A stretch of DNA of 34,696 nt from Fulvimarina sp. (lineage in GTDB: Bacteria > Pseudomonadota > Alphaproteobacteria > Rhizobiales > Rhizobiaceae): contig PACL01000040.1 of NCBI GenBank assembly GCA_002700095.1, positions 1 through 34,696 on the forward strand. The letters are read 5' to 3'. Shown piece after piece: positions 32,977 through 34,696 of the stretch. Every line of letters starts with the position of its first letter. Within the stretch, counting starts at the first letter, position 1. The notes below the pieces were generated by a model that was not told the DNA's origin, did not search any database, and saw only the letters and a list, made by a program, of their open reading frames with translations. The position numbers were made by a program, and so were the translations under genes.

Positions 32977-34443
32977 TCAGCGTCCTCCTTCCAACTTGTC
33001 GACGGAACTGTCGTCGAGCGCCCGGGCTAGCCGGTTCTCCTCGTTGTAGTAGCGGGCCCTGTCCCAGAAGGCGGGGCGGCCGATGCCGGTCGAGCGGTGC
33101 CGGCCGATGATCTTGCCGTGGGCGTCCTCGCCGACCATCTCGTAGACAAAGAGGTCCTGGGTGGTGATGACGTCGCCCTCCATCCCGAGCACTTCGGTGA
33201 TGTGGGTGATGCGACGCGAGCCGTCGCGCAGGCGCGCCGCCTGGACGATGACGTCGACCGAGCCGGTGATGATCTCCTTCACCGTGCGCGACGGCAGCGA
33301 GTAGCCGCCCATGGCGATCATCGATTCCATGCGGTTCAGGCATTCGCGTGGGCTGTTGGAGTGGATCGTGCCCATCGAGCCGTCATGGCCGGTGTTCATC
33401 GCCTGGAGGAGGTCGAACACCTCCGGTCCGCGCACCTCGCCGACGATGATCCGCTCGGGCCGCATGCGCAGGCAGTTCTTGACGAGGTCGCGCATGGTGA
33501 TCTCGCCCTCGCCCTCGATGTTGGGCGGCCGGGTCTCGAGCCTGACGACATGCGGCTGCTGCAGTTGCAGCTCGGCCGAGTCCTCGCAGGTGATGATCCG
33601 CTCGTCCTCGTCGATGTAGCGGGTCAGGCAGTTGAGCAGCGTCGTCTTGCCGGAGCCGGTGCCGCCCGAGATGACGACGTTGCAGCGCACCCGGCCGATG
33701 ATCTGGAGGATCTCGGCGCCGGCCGGCGAGATCGCCCCGAACTGGACGAGCTGGTCGAGGGTCAGCTTGTCCTTCTTGAACTTTCGGATCGTCAGCGCCG
33801 TGCCGTCGATGGCCAGGGGCGGCGCGATGACGTTGACGCGCGAGCCGTCCGGCAGGCGCGCGTCGCAGATCGGCGAGGTCTCGTCGACCCTTCGGCCGAC
33901 CTGGCTGACGATGCGCTGGCAGATGTTGAGGAGCTGCTGGTTGTCGCGGAAGCGCACCGTCGTCTTCTGCACCTTGCCGGCCACTTCGATGAAGGTGTCG
34001 CGGGCGCCGTTGACCATGATGTCGGCGATGTCGTCACGGGCCAGCAGCGGCTCCAGCGGGCCGTAGCCGAGGACGTCGTTGCAGATGTCGGAAAGCAGTT
34101 CCTCCTGCTCGGCGATCGACATCGCGAAGTTCTTGATCGCGATGATGTCGTTGACAATGTCGCGGATTTCCTCGCGGGCGGCGTCCTGCTCCATGCCGGC
34201 CAGCTGCGACAGGTCGATCGTGTCGATCAGCGCGGCGAAGACCTGGCTCTTGCGGTCGTAATATTCGGGCGTGCGCTCGGTGGCCGCCCGCGTAGCGGCG
34301 GCGGGCGCCGGCTGGCTCGGCCGTTGCGGCGCCGGCGCGGCCACCGGCCTCGGCGCGGCAGCCGGCTGCTGCGGCTCGACCGGCCGCGGCATGGTCGCGA
34401 CGTTGCCCGAGGACGCCTTCTCGTTTCCGCGCTTGCCGAACAT
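32977..34443 (-). CDS. cpaF: Tad pilus assembly ATPase CpaF/TadA
   Basis: A 488-aa hexameric secretion ATPase. After a Pro/Ala-rich N-terminal tail (residues 20-55) comes the N-terminal domain ([18 protein letters not shown]), then the motor domain with Walker [10 protein letters not shown] (260-268), the Asp box [11 protein letters not shown], Walker B-region [16 protein letters not shown], and the His box [14 protein letters not shown]. It powers assembly and probably retraction of Flp/Tad pili for surface attachment. The gene stands between cpaE and tadB, as in other alphaproteobacterial loci. Confidence 0.95.
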   Translation of the reverse strand: MFGKRGNEKASSGNVATMPRPVEPQQPAAAPRPVAAPAPQRPSQPAPAAATRAATERTPEYYDRKSQVFAALIDTIDLSQLAGMEQDAAREEIRDIVNDIIAIKNFAMSIAEQEELLSDICNDVLGYGPLEPLLARDDIADIMVNGARDTFIEVAGKVQKTTVRFRDNQQLLNICQRIVSQVGRRVDETSPICDARLPDGSRVNVIAPPLAIDGTALTIRKFKKDKLTLDQLVQFGAISPAGAEILQIIGRVRCNVVISGGTGSGKTTLLNCLTRYIDEDERIITCEDSAELQLQQPHVVRLETRPPNIEGEGEITMRDLVKNCLRMRPERIIVGEVRGPEVFDLLQAMNTGHDGSMGTIHSNSPRECLNRMESMIAMGGYSLPSRTVKEIITGSVDVIVQAARLRDGSRRITHITEVLGMEGDVITTQDLFVYEMVGEDAHGKIIGRHRSTGIGRPAFWDRARYYNEENRLARALDDSSVDKLEGGR

Positions 34444-34467
34444 GGTCTGGTTCCCGATTCCCGATGC

Positions 34468-34696
34468 TTACGATTTCAGCCGGAGCCGGCCGAGAAGACC
34501 CGGCTTCTTCGGCTTTCTCGCCTCGCCCCGGCCCGTCAGGACATGGGCGATATGGTGGAAGACCGCGATCGAGGGGTGCTTGACGTCGGTCTCGCCGATC
34601 ATCCGGCCGCTGTTGGCGGCATTGCCGAAGGTGCCCGGATCGAAGGCGATCTCGCCCAGCGGCTGGAGGCCGAGCGGCTCGGTGAACTCGGAGGCC
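34468..34696 (-). CDS. cpaE: CpaE/TadZ pilus localisation protein, C-terminal part (cut by window edge)
   Basis: The last 76 residues are present, ending at TAA 34470-34468. The segment LGEIAFDPGTFGNAANSGRM, then AVFHHIAHVLTGR and a Lys/Arg-rich end, matches the C-terminus of CpaE, a MinD-like atypical ATPase that positions the Tad machine. Location directly upstream of cpaF supports this. The receiver-like and ATPase domains lie outside the window. Confidence 0.85.
   Translation of the reverse strand, partial: ASEFTEPLGLQPLGEIAFDPGTFGNAANSGRMIGETDVKHPSIAVFHHIAHVLTGRGEARKPKKPGLLGRLRLKS

Noticed and set aside
1..34696. RNA genes, riboswitches and CRISPR arrays
   Set aside because: Reading both strands, I saw no tRNA-like cloverleaf, rRNA segment, regularly spaced repeats or known riboswitch core; covariance-model searches could still find small RNAs in the gene-free regions.

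Overview
The window is GC-rich, densely coded alphaproteobacterial DNA, most likely from a member of the Hyphomicrobiales (Rhizobiales). The basis is the Tad/Cpa pilus locus, an REC-DUF3369 hybrid histidine kinase, class III nucleotide cyclases, a YejF-type fused ATPase and many ATGA-coupled operons. The genus cannot be settled from the sequence alone. No rRNA, tRNA, CRISPR array, transposase or integrase was seen.

Layout. (1) 1-2.5 kb, minus strand: two paralogous secreted proteins. The first is cut by the window edge; the second ends in RTX calcium-binding repeats. Each has an almost identical CRP-like palindrome about 180-200 bp upstream. (2) 3.1-5.3 kb: an orphan NitT/TauT-type ABC ATPase, a cupin, a small membrane protein and an ankyrin-repeat protein. 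(3) 5.5-7.7 kb, plus strand: YgfZ-like protein, HD phosphohydrolase and a tyrosine-phosphatase-like protein. (4) 7.7-15.3 kb, minus strand: a class III nucleotide cyclase, a metallo-beta-lactamase-fold hydrolase coupled to a free-standing cyclic-nucleotide-binding domain, a 900-residue ABC exporter with a degenerate and enlarged ATPase domain, and a fused two-ATPase peptide-transport protein. (5) 15.5-16.0 kb: a BrnT/BrnA toxin-antitoxin pair with a perfect palindrome inside its promoter. (6) 16.1-23.2 kb: three overlapping glycosyltransferase genes, a second, membrane-anchored nucleotide cyclase, a GNAT acetyltransferase and a polysaccharide-deacetylase-like protein. (7) 23.4-30.8 kb, plus strand: a DUF1127-like small protein, a two-component pair, a large membrane histidine kinase and a family 5 solute-binding protein. 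(8) 30.9 kb to the end, minus strand: tadC, tadB, cpaF and the 3' end of cpaE.

How the parts may work together. Three products in 7.7-21.3 kb make or bind cyclic nucleotides and one could degrade them. Interleaved with them are an unusual exporter, a glycosyltransferase trio, an acetyltransferase and a deacetylase, which is what a cyclic-nucleotide-controlled surface-glycan system would contain. The CRP-like sites ahead of the two secreted-protein genes suggest that cell-surface output is under the same second messenger. This joint role is inference from gene content and order; the individual family calls are much firmer.
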